The notes below the pieces were generated by a model. The model saw only the letters and a list, made by a program, of their open reading frames with translations, made no database searches and was not told where the DNA came from. From Mycosarcoma maydis (lineage: Eukaryota; Basidiomycota; Ustilaginomycetes; Ustilaginales), in assembly GCF_000328475.2 (NCBI RefSeq), contig NC_026485.1, positions 744,001 to 808,000 of the forward strand: 64,000 nucleotides of DNA. The letters run 5' to 3'. The position numbers and the translations under genes are program-made. Positions 1 through 9,282 of this stretch are shown here, piece after piece (position 1 is the stretch's first letter; each line of letters opens with the position of its first letter).

Positions 1-2886
1 ACTCGCTCTCCTCGCGCCGCCGCCACTTCACCGATGCGGCCTCCGCCTCGCACCGGCAGTGTGCGTAAATCTCCACGCAAAGTGGCCGAGCAGATCAACA
101 CAAGCGGACAAGAGTCGGCCAGATCGGCTTCGCCGGGGCCCAAGGTGAAAGAAAGTATAGCTCTTTTCCAGTCGAGCAGAAACGGCGGTCTGACTGATAA
201 GCACACACGTAGCCCTACCACGCAGCCCCGAAGTCTCGCAGCACTCTTTGGCAGTCCCAAGCAAGCGACCAAACTACCGACGCTGTCGGCCACTGCCGGC
301 AGCAGCACCACCCCGGCTCACTCTCCACCCAAGAACTGGCAAGGAAGTCGTTTACCGTTTGCACAAACCTTCCAGTTGCAACAGCAAGCGCTGCGTGAGG
401 TGGACAAGTCTTTGCCGCAGACACCGGCCGAGGAGACGGCCGACAGCCAGCGTGTCGTCTCGGCAGCCTCGACGGTCTTGTCCACGTCCAAGGCTGAAAC
501 AGCGGAGAGCCAATTCTTCGACGCCCGCTCGAGGGAGAACAGTGCCGAGCCAGCCGATGCGCCAGCTCCAGCGCCATTGGCGGCGATGAAAGGCGCGACG
601 GCACCTGGGACCAGTGCACCTCAAGTGGTCGCCGAAAAGGAGTGCGTCATGCTTGCTGAGGCACCCATCGTTGCCAACAAGGCATCCAGCATTGTGAAGA
701 CTAGCTCGCTTTCACCAAAGAAAGTGGCGGCCAAGGCGCTTGCGAAAACTGGACCGACCTCGCCGACCAAGGCGAGCAGTCTCCGAGCTGCAGCCAACGC
801 CACGTCGCCTTCCAAGATCAAGGCGTCGGCGCGCACAGCACAGCAGCATGGCGGACCGGGACTGGGACCGGGACCGGCACCGTCTGGATCGCCTTCGAGG
901 GCTTGGGGCATTGGTGAAAAGATCAAAGGGTTCCTCGGATTGCATGCCTCGACGACGATCCACCCATCTACAGCAGTTGCTCAGACCAAGGTATCGGCGT
1001 CTGGCACATTCCAGCCGCGTGCCAACGGGTTTGCCACAAACACGGCTCATGCGAGCGCTTCCGAACACAAGACTGCGGCTACAGCTACACCGGCACCTTG
1101 CATTCCTGGCGCTCTGCTTGCTAGCCCTCCGCCAACGGCCAAGTCTGCGCAGGTCAACTCAACACCCTCAAGCGGTGCTGCTTCGGCGACGGCCAACGGA
1201 AAGCTCACCAGCATTGCGCGCGCCGAAATGCTGCGCAAGAAGCAGGCAGAGGAGGAGGAGCGCAAGGCTAAGGACAAGCAAGAGCGTCGAAGAATGCTGA
1301 TGGCCAAGAAGGAAGAGCGTGCCAAGGCGGTCGCGGAGGAGGAAATCGAAAAGGAGAACCGCAAACGAGCGCGTGAGCAGAACGACCGCCTCGGCCGTTC
1401 CGGCATCGAAGACGCCAGCATCGCTTCGTCTAACGGTGCACCGGCTGCGATTCCTGCTGCGCTCCTGGGCAATATTGTCGTCGGTGGCGGTGGCTCCGCA
1501 ATTTCTGGCAGTGTTCACAGCGGCTCAGCTAGCTCAAGGACAAGCACAGTCAGCACCGTTAGCAGCGGACCGCCCACGCGACCATCAAGTGCTCTCAATG
1601 GAAGCTATGCTGGTGTCAAGAGTCGCTACATGCAGGGAGCGGTCCAGCAGCAGCAGCAGCAGCCGCCGCCGCAGCAACAAGGCGAGGAAAGTAGTAAGAA
1701 GCGTCGCGTCACAAATGACAAGGAAGGTATAGCGGCAGGCTTGCAAGTGCCATTGAAGCAGCAGCCGGCGCCTCAGCAATCACAAGGTGCACCTAGCGCT
1801 CGTCCTGGTGCTTCGGTGGCGACGTCGCAGATCGGTGCACCCAAGATGGTTCGCACAGTCAGCCAGTCGTCGATACGATCTGGTGCTGCCTCACAAGCTG
1901 CTGCCCAGCAACAGCAACAGCAACAGCGCACTCAGCCGCCGCCGCAGATCAAGCTGGGCATGAAGCCGAGTGCGGCGACGACAGCAGCAGCAGGAGCAGG
2001 ATTTGGAGCAGCGCCACGCATAGGCGGAGCTGGTGCTACAGCCGGCAACGGCGCGGCTACTGCGTCAATGATGGCGAATGCTGGCAAAGCTGTTTCGTCG
2101 GCGCAACCCGCGGCAGCCAAGGCTATGGCGAATGCCAACTTTTGCTCTTCGAATCCGTTCCAGCAAGCCAAGCAGCAGCAACTGCAGCTGCAGTTGCAAA
2201 AGCAGAAGCAGCTTCAAATGCAGCAACAGCAGCAACAGCAACAGCAAGTTGCATCCAACGCGATGCAGGCGCAGGCGGCTGCTAGTGCGGCAGCGGTGCG
2301 AGAATTAGAGTTGCATCGTGCGGCGCAATTGCAAATGCAGATGCAGAATGCAGCTGGTGGACGGTATCAAGAGATGGACGACGATGTTGCAGGCGATGGC
2401 GACGAGGTGCTGCCGGAGATTGCATCGGAATACTCGGACTCGGAAGACGAAGAGACAATTCAGAAGCGAGCGGCGATGCCGTTGTGGACGCAGGGCGATA
2501 TGCTGGATGCGGCGCTGTTGGCGCAATCCACGGTGGATGCCGATGAGATCTTTGGTATTCCACATGGTCCTGTTGAGCTAGAAAAAATCTTGCCTGGCGA
2601 GCGCACAGCGAACCGGATCCGACGAGCGCGAACTTCGTCGGCCAACTGGTCCGGGCCCGACGGCCTCGCGCAGTGGGAGATCGACAGATACAACAAACGC
2701 ATGGGCATCAAGAGTGCAGGTGTCCAGTTACATCGCGACCCATCTCAGCCGTCTCGGCCAGCCGCTATGCCATCCCTCTCGATCCACCGACACTCGATCT
2801 CGCACAACCCACTCGCTCCCACCTCGTCCACCTCGTCCACTGCTCCACACACAGCCATCAACGACGACGCTCGTACAAATGCTTAG
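1..2886 (+). CDS. INCENP: INCENP/Sli15-like inner centromere protein, 5'-truncated by window edge
   Basis: This is the scaffold subunit of the chromosomal passenger complex, which binds and activates Aurora kinase at centromeres and the spindle midzone. The call rests on the C-terminus, where an IN-box runs over about residues 790-885 counted from the ATG at 34: a LPEIASEYSDSEDE acidic stretch, then a tryptophan-containing segment, an IFG motif, and an arginine-rich RRARTSSANWSG end containing the TSS-type site that Aurora phosphorylates in this family. Before it are a charged coiled coil at about residues 390-450 (runs of EEEERKAKDKQERR type) and glutamine-rich tracts encoded by CAG/CAA repeats near 1647-1665, 1908-1927 and 2174-2250. 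The frame is open back to base 1, so the ATG at 34 is probably internal and the conserved N-terminal centromere-targeting part lies outside the window. The gene converges on the next one, with 242 bases between the stops. Confidence 0.88.
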   Translation, partial: TRSPRAAATSPMRPPPRTGSVRKSPRKVAEQINTSGQESARSASPGPKVKESIALFQSSRNGGLTDKHTRSPTTQPRSLAALFGSPKQATKLPTLSATAGSSTTPAHSPPKNWQGSRLPFAQTFQLQQQALREVDKSLPQTPAEETADSQRVVSAASTVLSTSKAETAESQFFDARSRENSAEPADAPAPAPLAAMKGATAPGTSAPQVVAEKECVMLAEAPIVANKASSIVKTSSLSPKKVAAKALAKTGPTSPTKASSLRAAANATSPSKIKASARTAQQHGGPGLGPGPAPSGSPSRAWGIGEKIKGFLGLHASTTIHPSTAVAQTKVSASGTFQPRANGFATNTAHASASEHKTAATATPAPCIPGALLASPPPTAKSAQVNSTPSSGAASATANGKLTSIARAEMLRKKQAEEEERKAKDKQERRRMLMAKKEERAKAVAEEEIEKENRKRAREQNDRLGRSGIEDASIASSNGAPAAIPAALLGNIVVGGGGSAISGSVHSGSASSRTSTVSTVSSGPPTRPSSALNGSYAGVKSRYMQGAVQQQQQQPPPQQQGEESSKKRRVTNDKEGIAAGLQVPLKQQPAPQQSQGAPSARPGASVATSQIGAPKMVRTVSQSSIRSGAASQAAAQQQQQQQRTQPPPQIKLGMKPSAATTAAAGAGFGAAPRIGGAGATAGNGAATASMMANAGKAVSSAQPAAAKAMANANFCSSNPFQQAKQQQLQLQLQKQKQLQMQQQQQQQQQVASNAMQAQAAASAAAVRELELHRAAQLQMQMQNAAGGRYQEMDDDVAGDGDEVLPEIASEYSDSEDEETIQKRAAMPLWTQGDMLDAALLAQSTVDADEIFGIPHGPVELEKILPGERTANRIRRARTSSANWSGPDGLAQWEIDRYNKRMGIKSAGVQLHRDPSQPSRPAAMPSLSIHRHSISHNPLAPTSSTSSTAPHTAINDDARTNA

Positions 2887-3128
2887 CTTGCTCGCGCCGC
2901 TTTTCGTAATCGTGAATTCTTACATCTCTCATCTCACATGCGTTTGCTCTTGCCGTCTGCGAATCATGAATACATCCCCGACCCGCGCTAGAGCCGCGTA
3001 GCACAGTGCGCCGTGTGGCGGTTCACACATGTCCCAGACGAACAGTAGGTGAAAGGAACAAGGTATATGATAGGCTGAGGCGATGCTGACAGTGAAGCTG
3101 CCTACAAGCATGCGAAACGCACGCGCGG

Positions 3129-6100
3129 TCAGAGCTGCGCGTAGCCAGCATTGGTGGCGACGGCTTCGGCGTGCTGCACGCGCTGTGCGACGGACAGGTA
3201 TTGGTCGGCGTCCTCTTCGTCTACAGCGGAACCTCTCAAGTCCAGACTTGGCTGACTGCCATCGAGAAACGAGCGCGAGTGATCGTGCTGACTGAGCGAG
3301 TGCGGGTGGTGGAACGAGGACCACCTGCGACTGGCTTTATCGGCTGCAGCGCTAGAAGCGTTGGTTGTAGCGCAAGCCGAAGAGGGCTGAGTAGGGTAGT
3401 TGTACGAACTCGAGCGTTTCGGGTTGAGTGAACCGGTACGACGAACGCCCGCGCCAGCGAGCGAGGACGGATGTTGTGGAGGCGGCTCGTGCACGTGCGG
3501 GTTGTGCTCGCTGTGGTGCAGCGGAGGCGACGAGAATGGATCGCGCGCTTCACCGCTTGCCCCACCCCGGTGTCGTCGTCGGCGTGAAGAGTCGATCGAA
3601 TCGTTCCCCGCTGCTGCATGCGGATCAGTATCCGGATGCGCATCATCCGCTTCCTCCTCTATCTCTCTCTGTCTTTCCCGCTCCATCCTCGTGCGTTCAC
3701 CATCCGATTCATCCTCCTCGCTCGATATCAGTCGCTCCCGCTCGCGACCGTTTGCCGACCTAACTAGCGAATCGCGTTTGCGCGCCAACCACTCGTTTTT
3801 GTTGACAAAGTTGCTAATGTCCTGCGTCAGCAGGTCCACCTGGCGCTGTCCTTTCGGTGGCTGGTCTTGCAGCCGTAGCATGTCGGATACCTTTTCGCGG
3901 ATCGTGGATCCGAGCGAGCCTTGCCGACGCATGAACCCGCTCGGCTGAACCTGGTGAGATGGATAGTTGCCTGACGGCGTTGTTGGACTCATTGGTCCGT
4001 TGGCCGACGAATTCTCGCTCGCAGCAACACCTCCTCCGCCAGTAGAACGCGTCTCTTCCTGCGCTTGGCTCACGCTCGCCCTGCGCAGGTCGGTGGGAGG
4101 TCGAATGCCTTCCTGCTCGAGTTGCTCGGCGGTGGTCATGTGCAGCATCTTGGCTTGCTTGGACGGTGGCACCAGACGTAGACCGCCGCTGTTCTTAGGT
4201 TCTTTGTTCGGTTTGAATCCGGCGTATGTACCGGACGCCAGAGAGTGGCCCCATTGCGCATTGGACGACACTTGCGAGCCGCCGTCCTCGGCCAGTGTGC
4301 TATCGGCTTCAGCAGCGCCGACGCGTGGACGACGCGGTGGCGCGGGACGTGCTCCTACGCTTGCGCCAATCGTCTTGGAACGCCCGAGCGGCCGATTGCT
4401 GCTCACCTGGCTGTCGTCGAATGCTTCCGCGTCAGCATGTGCGTTGCTTCGTTCGTCTCGACGGTGTGGCGGGAAGAACGGATTGTGGCGGTCAATGGAT
4501 GCTGCGTTGGCCACGGCCACTTCGTCCGACATGGCTTCCGCCGAGTCGGTCAGATCGTCTACGACGGTTCGGGAGGCTCGGCCGCGCACGCCGCCTTCGG
4601 TTGGTTGAATGGGCGGCGGAGGAGGCGGTTCGGATCCGGAAGCCAGCGCTTCGCGCTGCAGTAGTTCCTGCTCCTTCAACCACGACGGCAGGGTTGGCTT
4701 GACCTTAGACACTGCCGACGAGTCTTCACCGCTAGCCGAGGCTGCTTTCTTGGCGTAGATGGCCTTGGGCGCTACGGTGGGCACTGCGCGTTGCTGCTGA
4801 TGCAAGACATCGTGCGAAAGCATCGAGCTCCCCGCACCTACCTCGCTGGCGCCGCCGATGCCGCGCTGCAGTTGACTGGATGTGCGGCGCGCGGTGGTAG
4901 GCTCGCCATCGTTACGTCCGACATCCGAGGTGGACTGCTGCGAATCTCGACGCTGCAGAGCGCGCGAATCCACACCGACAGCGCTTCCACTGCCACCGCC
5001 ACCGCCGCCGAAAAGTGATTTTGTGCCCGAAACAGAGCGCTTCTTGGCATGCGATGTGACTGCTGCTACCTCTGGCGGCGCTGTCTGTCCAGTGAGTAGA
5101 CGCGGTTTGACAGGTGCTGGTGCGCCATGCTTGGCGGAGGACGACTGCAAAACGGTGAATGTCTTTGGAGGCAGCGATTCTTTCGCCTTGCGCACCTCGC
5201 TTCGCGCATTGAGACCCGCTTGGATGAGCGGGCTAATATGTCTGGGAGGCAAAGGCGGTGGATTGCGATCGCCGGGACGCGGTGGCAGTGGCGGCGAGCC
5301 GGCTCCAAGACGATCGGGCTGGTGGGTGTGGTGGTGTCGCGAGCGCGAACTGCTCGCCTGCGAAGACGCGCCGTCGTCAGCTGGGTCGAAGACGACCTTG
5401 GGGAAGTGAGAGGAAGCTGCCATGGCAGGTGTGCCATTGCGAAATGGATTGGAGGCGGGCGAAGAGGCACGCACCGGTGTGGGTTTGACTAGGCGCGGCT
5501 TGCTTTGCTTGAAAGGGTTGGGTGCCGGGTCAAAGCCGCGAAGCGCATCGGAAGGTGCCGAGATGTTGGCGGGTGTGATGGGGGTAGCGCCAACAGCTAC
5601 GGCGTATCCGGAACCACTCACGTAGCCAGTGGCGGAAGTGGAACCATCACGGAAAGGATTGGCGCTGGAGGAGGGCGGTACGGGGACGGGCTTGCGCTGC
5701 AGCTGTTCGAGATTGAGAGGCACGTTGGGGTTGGCGACCTTTGGCTTGGGCGCCACAAGCTTGGGCATCTGTGGCTTGGCGGGCACTGCGGGTGGTGGTT
5801 TGAAGTGCAAAGATTCGGGATGTTGATTAAAGTGGATGGAGGATTCCTCACGCACGGGGGTCAACAGAGGTTTGGCGGAGTTTTGTGGCTTGGGCGGGGC
5901 CATCTTGGGAGGAGATGGCGGAGTGACCAGCGAAGGCGGGCCGGCTGTGAAACTTCTGGGTGTAGGCGAAGTGATCTGTTGGGCATCTGCAAAAGTGGCT
6001 GCGGAGGCACTTTGAGGGGAGGTGATCTTGTTTGGCAGTGCGATGCGAGCGGGCTTTGTTTGGGTGAAGATGAGGTCTTTGGAAGCGGACCTTCCTTGTT

Positions 6101-6461
6101 GAGCCCAAGAGACCAAGCGAAGCATGGCGAAAAAGTGACCAGAACCGAGACCGAGTGGGGTGCGTTCAAAGAGGGGGAGTATCTCGAGTTCGTCGGCCAT
6201 CGACATGCCGCATTCTTGGCGGAGGTAGCGCAAGGCATCCTGCTCATCGATGAGATCTGGCTGACCGCTGGGAGCGGGCTTGATGCTGCTAAAGCTAGAG
6301 AGATAGACGAGGTACTCTTGCGGCGAGAGGGCCGAGGTGTCGAGAAAAGATCTGCGCGCATTGAGCAAGGCTACTGTAGAAGGCGCTCGTAGCGAAGCGG
6401 CGGCGGAAGTGTTGCGCAAGGGAGAGGCTGATGCCAACGGCGGCACGTGGGAATGCGACAT
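3129..6461 (-). CDS. Large disordered protein with N-terminal EH-like domain
   Basis: The protein has 1110 residues if it starts at the ATG at 6461; the open frame continues ten codons upstream only to a GTG. About residues 35-125 resemble an EH (Eps15 homology) domain: a helical segment with a conserved-looking end, GHFFAMLRLVSWAQQG, like the last helix of EH folds. EH domains bind NPF peptides on endocytic proteins, and several NPF tripeptides occur within this same protein. The rest is low-complexity, rich in proline, serine and arginine, with many PxxP stretches that could bind SH3 domains (for example PPLPPRPGDRNPPPLPPR), plus a short predicted helix near residue 880 (LLTQDISNFVNKNEWLARKRD). 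A cortical or endocytic adaptor role is an inference from this architecture. I do not recognise a named orthologue. Confidence 0.7.
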   Translation of the reverse strand: MSHSHVPPLASASPLRNTSAAASLRAPSTVALLNARRSFLDTSALSPQEYLVYLSSFSSIKPAPSGQPDLIDEQDALRYLRQECGMSMADELEILPLFERTPLGLGSGHFFAMLRLVSWAQQGRSASKDLIFTQTKPARIALPNKITSPQSASAATFADAQQITSPTPRSFTAGPPSLVTPPSPPKMAPPKPQNSAKPLLTPVREESSIHFNQHPESLHFKPPPAVPAKPQMPKLVAPKPKVANPNVPLNLEQLQRKPVPVPPSSSANPFRDGSTSATGYVSGSGYAVAVGATPITPANISAPSDALRGFDPAPNPFKQSKPRLVKPTPVRASSPASNPFRNGTPAMAASSHFPKVVFDPADDGASSQASSSRSRHHHTHQPDRLGAGSPPLPPRPGDRNPPPLPPRHISPLIQAGLNARSEVRKAKESLPPKTFTVLQSSSAKHGAPAPVKPRLLTGQTAPPEVAAVTSHAKKRSVSGTKSLFGGGGGGSGSAVGVDSRALQRRDSQQSTSDVGRNDGEPTTARRTSSQLQRGIGGASEVGAGSSMLSHDVLHQQQRAVPTVAPKAIYAKKAASASGEDSSAVSKVKPTLPSWLKEQELLQREALASGSEPPPPPPIQPTEGGVRGRASRTVVDDLTDSAEAMSDEVAVANAASIDRHNPFFPPHRRDERSNAHADAEAFDDSQVSSNRPLGRSKTIGASVGARPAPPRRPRVGAAEADSTLAEDGGSQVSSNAQWGHSLASGTYAGFKPNKEPKNSGGLRLVPPSKQAKMLHMTTAEQLEQEGIRPPTDLRRASVSQAQEETRSTGGGGVAASENSSANGPMSPTTPSGNYPSHQVQPSGFMRRQGSLGSTIREKVSDMLRLQDQPPKGQRQVDLLTQDISNFVNKNEWLARKRDSLVRSANGRERERLISSEEDESDGERTRMERERQREIEEEADDAHPDTDPHAAAGNDSIDSSRRRRHRGGASGEARDPFSSPPLHHSEHNPHVHEPPPQHPSSLAGAGVRRTGSLNPKRSSSYNYPTQPSSACATTNASSAAADKASRRWSSFHHPHSLSQHDHSRSFLDGSQPSLDLRGSAVDEEDADQYLSVAQRVQHAEAVATNAGYAQL

Positions 6462-7430
6462 GCTGTCGTACACCAAGGCTTGGTCAGCCACTAGCGCCGT
6501 AGCGTGTGAGATGGAGAAGGACGCACACTAGAGACGGATGTTGTGTAGGATTGCGTGGCCACGTGAATCGGCGCTCGCTTGAGTGATGTGAATGCAGGTG
6601 GTCCTAGGTAGAACGGTACTCTCGAATGACGTAGTTAGGGATGCCGAGATGGCGGTGCAAGAGGCAAAGATGCGATGGTGGCAAAGGGCAGGCGGAAGCA
6701 GTTGTGTTGCTGCTGCATGAGAATAGGGTCAGTTTTCGATTAGTGCACAGCTGTGGCCAGGTGGGTCGAGCGTTCGGAATGACGGTGATCGAGAGAGCGA
6801 TGGCTGTGTATCCAAGTACGCTGATAAGTTGGAGGCAGTACGCGAGCAGAAGCGTCAAGGAATCAAGTGCAAGAGATGAAGGTTGCGACCGAGACGATGC
6901 GATGCTATTCCTAGAATTGGCGATGGTATCGATGGTGTGGAAGGAGGATGAAGAGAAGTTCGAGTCGTGTCCAGATGATCAGAGACGAAGCCAGTGGTAG
7001 AGGTACAGATCTAAAGCAAGGTGGTACCGATGGAGAAGCCGCGGGGGCGAAACGTGACAGAGGAAGCGACAGAGCTCGACGAGGTACGCCGATGCAAACC
7101 AAACCGATCGCCGATGCTGGCTGCGTGATCCGACCTGGATGGCAGCAGGTGGCGAGAACACGAAAGGGTTGAGCGAAGAGCAAACAGAACAGCAGCCAGC
7201 CAAGTCACGAGTTGATGGTCAAAGGTCGGAAGTGATGCGATCACGGATGGACGGATGGACGGATTGACCGACAGAGTGTCAGTCAGCGTGCCACCGAACC
7301 GAAGCGATGAGCGAAAAAGAGGCGATCCGGCGCGATGCGGCTCAAGTAGCCACAAGTAGTCACGGGTCACGAGTGGTGACAAGCAGAACCAAAGGCGTAG
7401 TTGATTCTGGGTGCAAAGCGAGTGAGCAAG

Positions 7431-7459
7431 CGAGAGCAAGCGAGAGCAAGCGAGAGCAA
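7431..7459. repeat. Tandem repeat of CGAGAGCAAG, about 3 copies
   Basis: Three consecutive copies of the ten-base unit CGAGAGCAAG are visible, the last one diverging at its end, and a related AGTGAGCAAG stands just before them. They run directly into the spacer motif CGTGAATCACGAATCGTG at 7461. Confidence 0.85.
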
Positions 7460-7560
7460 TCGTGAATCACGAATCGTGAATGAATGCGGCTGCCAACGTG
7501 ATGCAAAATAATCACCGAAGCAAAGCAGATGAGCAAACCAAAAGATGAACCGAGAATACG

Positions 7561-7690
7561 TTATTTAATCACGATTCACAATCCTCCATTCACAATCATG
7601 AATATTCATAATTCACGATTATTCACGATTCAAGATTGGATCAAATCACCACAAGCGGCGAGGCAACTATAATAAATCGTGAATCACAGA
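7561..7690. repeat. Cluster of degenerate TTCACGATT spacer motifs
   Basis: An AT-rich stretch repeats words such as AATCACGATTCACAATC, ATTCACAATCATGAATATTC, AATTCACGATTATTCACGATTC and AATCGTGAATCAC. The same family of words recurs in nearly every long spacer of the window. Confidence 0.75.
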
Positions 7691-9282
7691 AACGTTTTCG
7701 TTTCCGTCTCGGTGCAGAGCTGCTAACCAACCACTCGACCCAAGTCCTCACCGACCGGCGCGCACTGGTATGCCCTGCACTGGAAAAAGGGCGATAATCG
7801 ACGACGCGAAAATTCAAGCAGCTCCAATTCGAAATAAGAGTAAATCAACGTAAGCCAAAGAAGCAAGCGCATGCCCGCGGTTACCGTGGAAAACATCCCC
7901 AACTAGACTCGTGACTTGTTTGTTCAAAAGAGCCAAGAGCCAAACCGGCATGAATCACGCTTCACACAATCAAAGTCCGACCGTGAACAAGCGAGAACGC
8001 GATAGAATGCGAACGGGCTGCACTGAGTCCAGGTGCCACACCGAATTTTGAGCTGCCTGGCTGGATTCGGCAAACCTGAATTACGAATCGTGAATGAACT
8101 CAGCGAGTCGCAAAAACGTCGTGTGCAATCACAGTTGGCAGCGAGTTGAATTCTTCATAATCTATCAGAGGTCGTTCAGGGTGAGGCGGCAGCAGGTGAA
8201 ACACAAATATCTCATACTGCAGCTTCCAGACTTGTGGCTCTGGTATCAAATAGCCATATCTGTCGCTGCTGCCAACCACGCTCGTCGACGCCCAAAGAAG
8301 ACAGCAAGCCAGCATCATTCGAAAGAACAACGTGCGCTTCCAACCCTCGTTGACAGGCACCGCGCTACGCAGACCGTTGTCGCAGACCTAACTTAACCCA
8401 AGCCAGAGAGATTCGTGATTCGACGCCAGCAGCTTCCTTCCTATGCAGATCCTTTCGCTTGAGTAAAATTATGACCGGGTTCCCACATCCGACTCGGGAT
8501 TCTACCGATGCTACCTGGAAACCGCACATTTGCAACTAACTTACTCTGTATGTGATGTGTAGCTAGCTGCGCTGTTTTCTTGCTTGGTTGGATCAGCTAA
8601 CTAACGTATCTCGCTTCCCGTTCTTTGCTAGTCTGTTCACACACATGGAGTTGCAAAGTGCTGCATGGGGTCACATGCAACCAACAGCAGGAGAGCCTGA
8701 GCCTGAGCCTGTGGCCACACTCGAAAACAACAGCCTTGTGCATTGCGTTTGGCTCGCGTTGAGCGATTACCACCCGATGCATCATCGCAGCTGCGGCTTG
8801 GCGGCTCGCCCAGAACACGAATCCGGTTCCCACACAGTATGCTCTACCTTCTATACACCATCAACACAAATTAAATTTGCTCGCCTCAGCTCTCGCTCAC
8901 CCTTCTACGCCATCCCTGCGATCAAACTCAGACGCGTCACTCATGTGCGATGGCGTAAATGAATCCCATCCTGTCTTTTCCGAACCGATCAAGATTCTCT
9001 AATCGGGCATCCAATCCAAACTTTCTTCCAACTCGCGCCTGCAGATCAACGTAATCTTACATATCCACATCTTTCGCACCGTCGTGTTTCATGCACCAAG
9101 TGTGAAGCACAAAATCTGTTTCTGCGCCATCGATCAAGCGATCTGGCCGATCTCGTCCCGATGCTTTTGCCTTGCTCACTCATACTCGCGACTTGGCACA
9201 AACTTGCAACGTGTCATCATGTGCATGGTGGAAGAACTACATCCCGTTCCCATGAAACAAACAACTTCCCCGCGAGATTGCA

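Larger units (their letters stand above)
6462..9282. other. 2.8-kb spacer with motif clusters; no supported gene
   Basis: The spacer lies between two minus-strand genes, so its right part is the 3' side of the acyltransferase gene and its left part is the promoter side of the EH-like gene. All open frames are short, overlap on both strands and match nothing I recognise. It contains a decanucleotide tandem repeat at 7431-7459, the composite motif ATCACGAATCGTGAATG at about 7466-7482, an AT-rich stretch full of TTCACGATT-type words at 7561-7690, and further copies near 8087 and 8411. Its length is unusual for this otherwise compact region. Confidence 0.6.
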
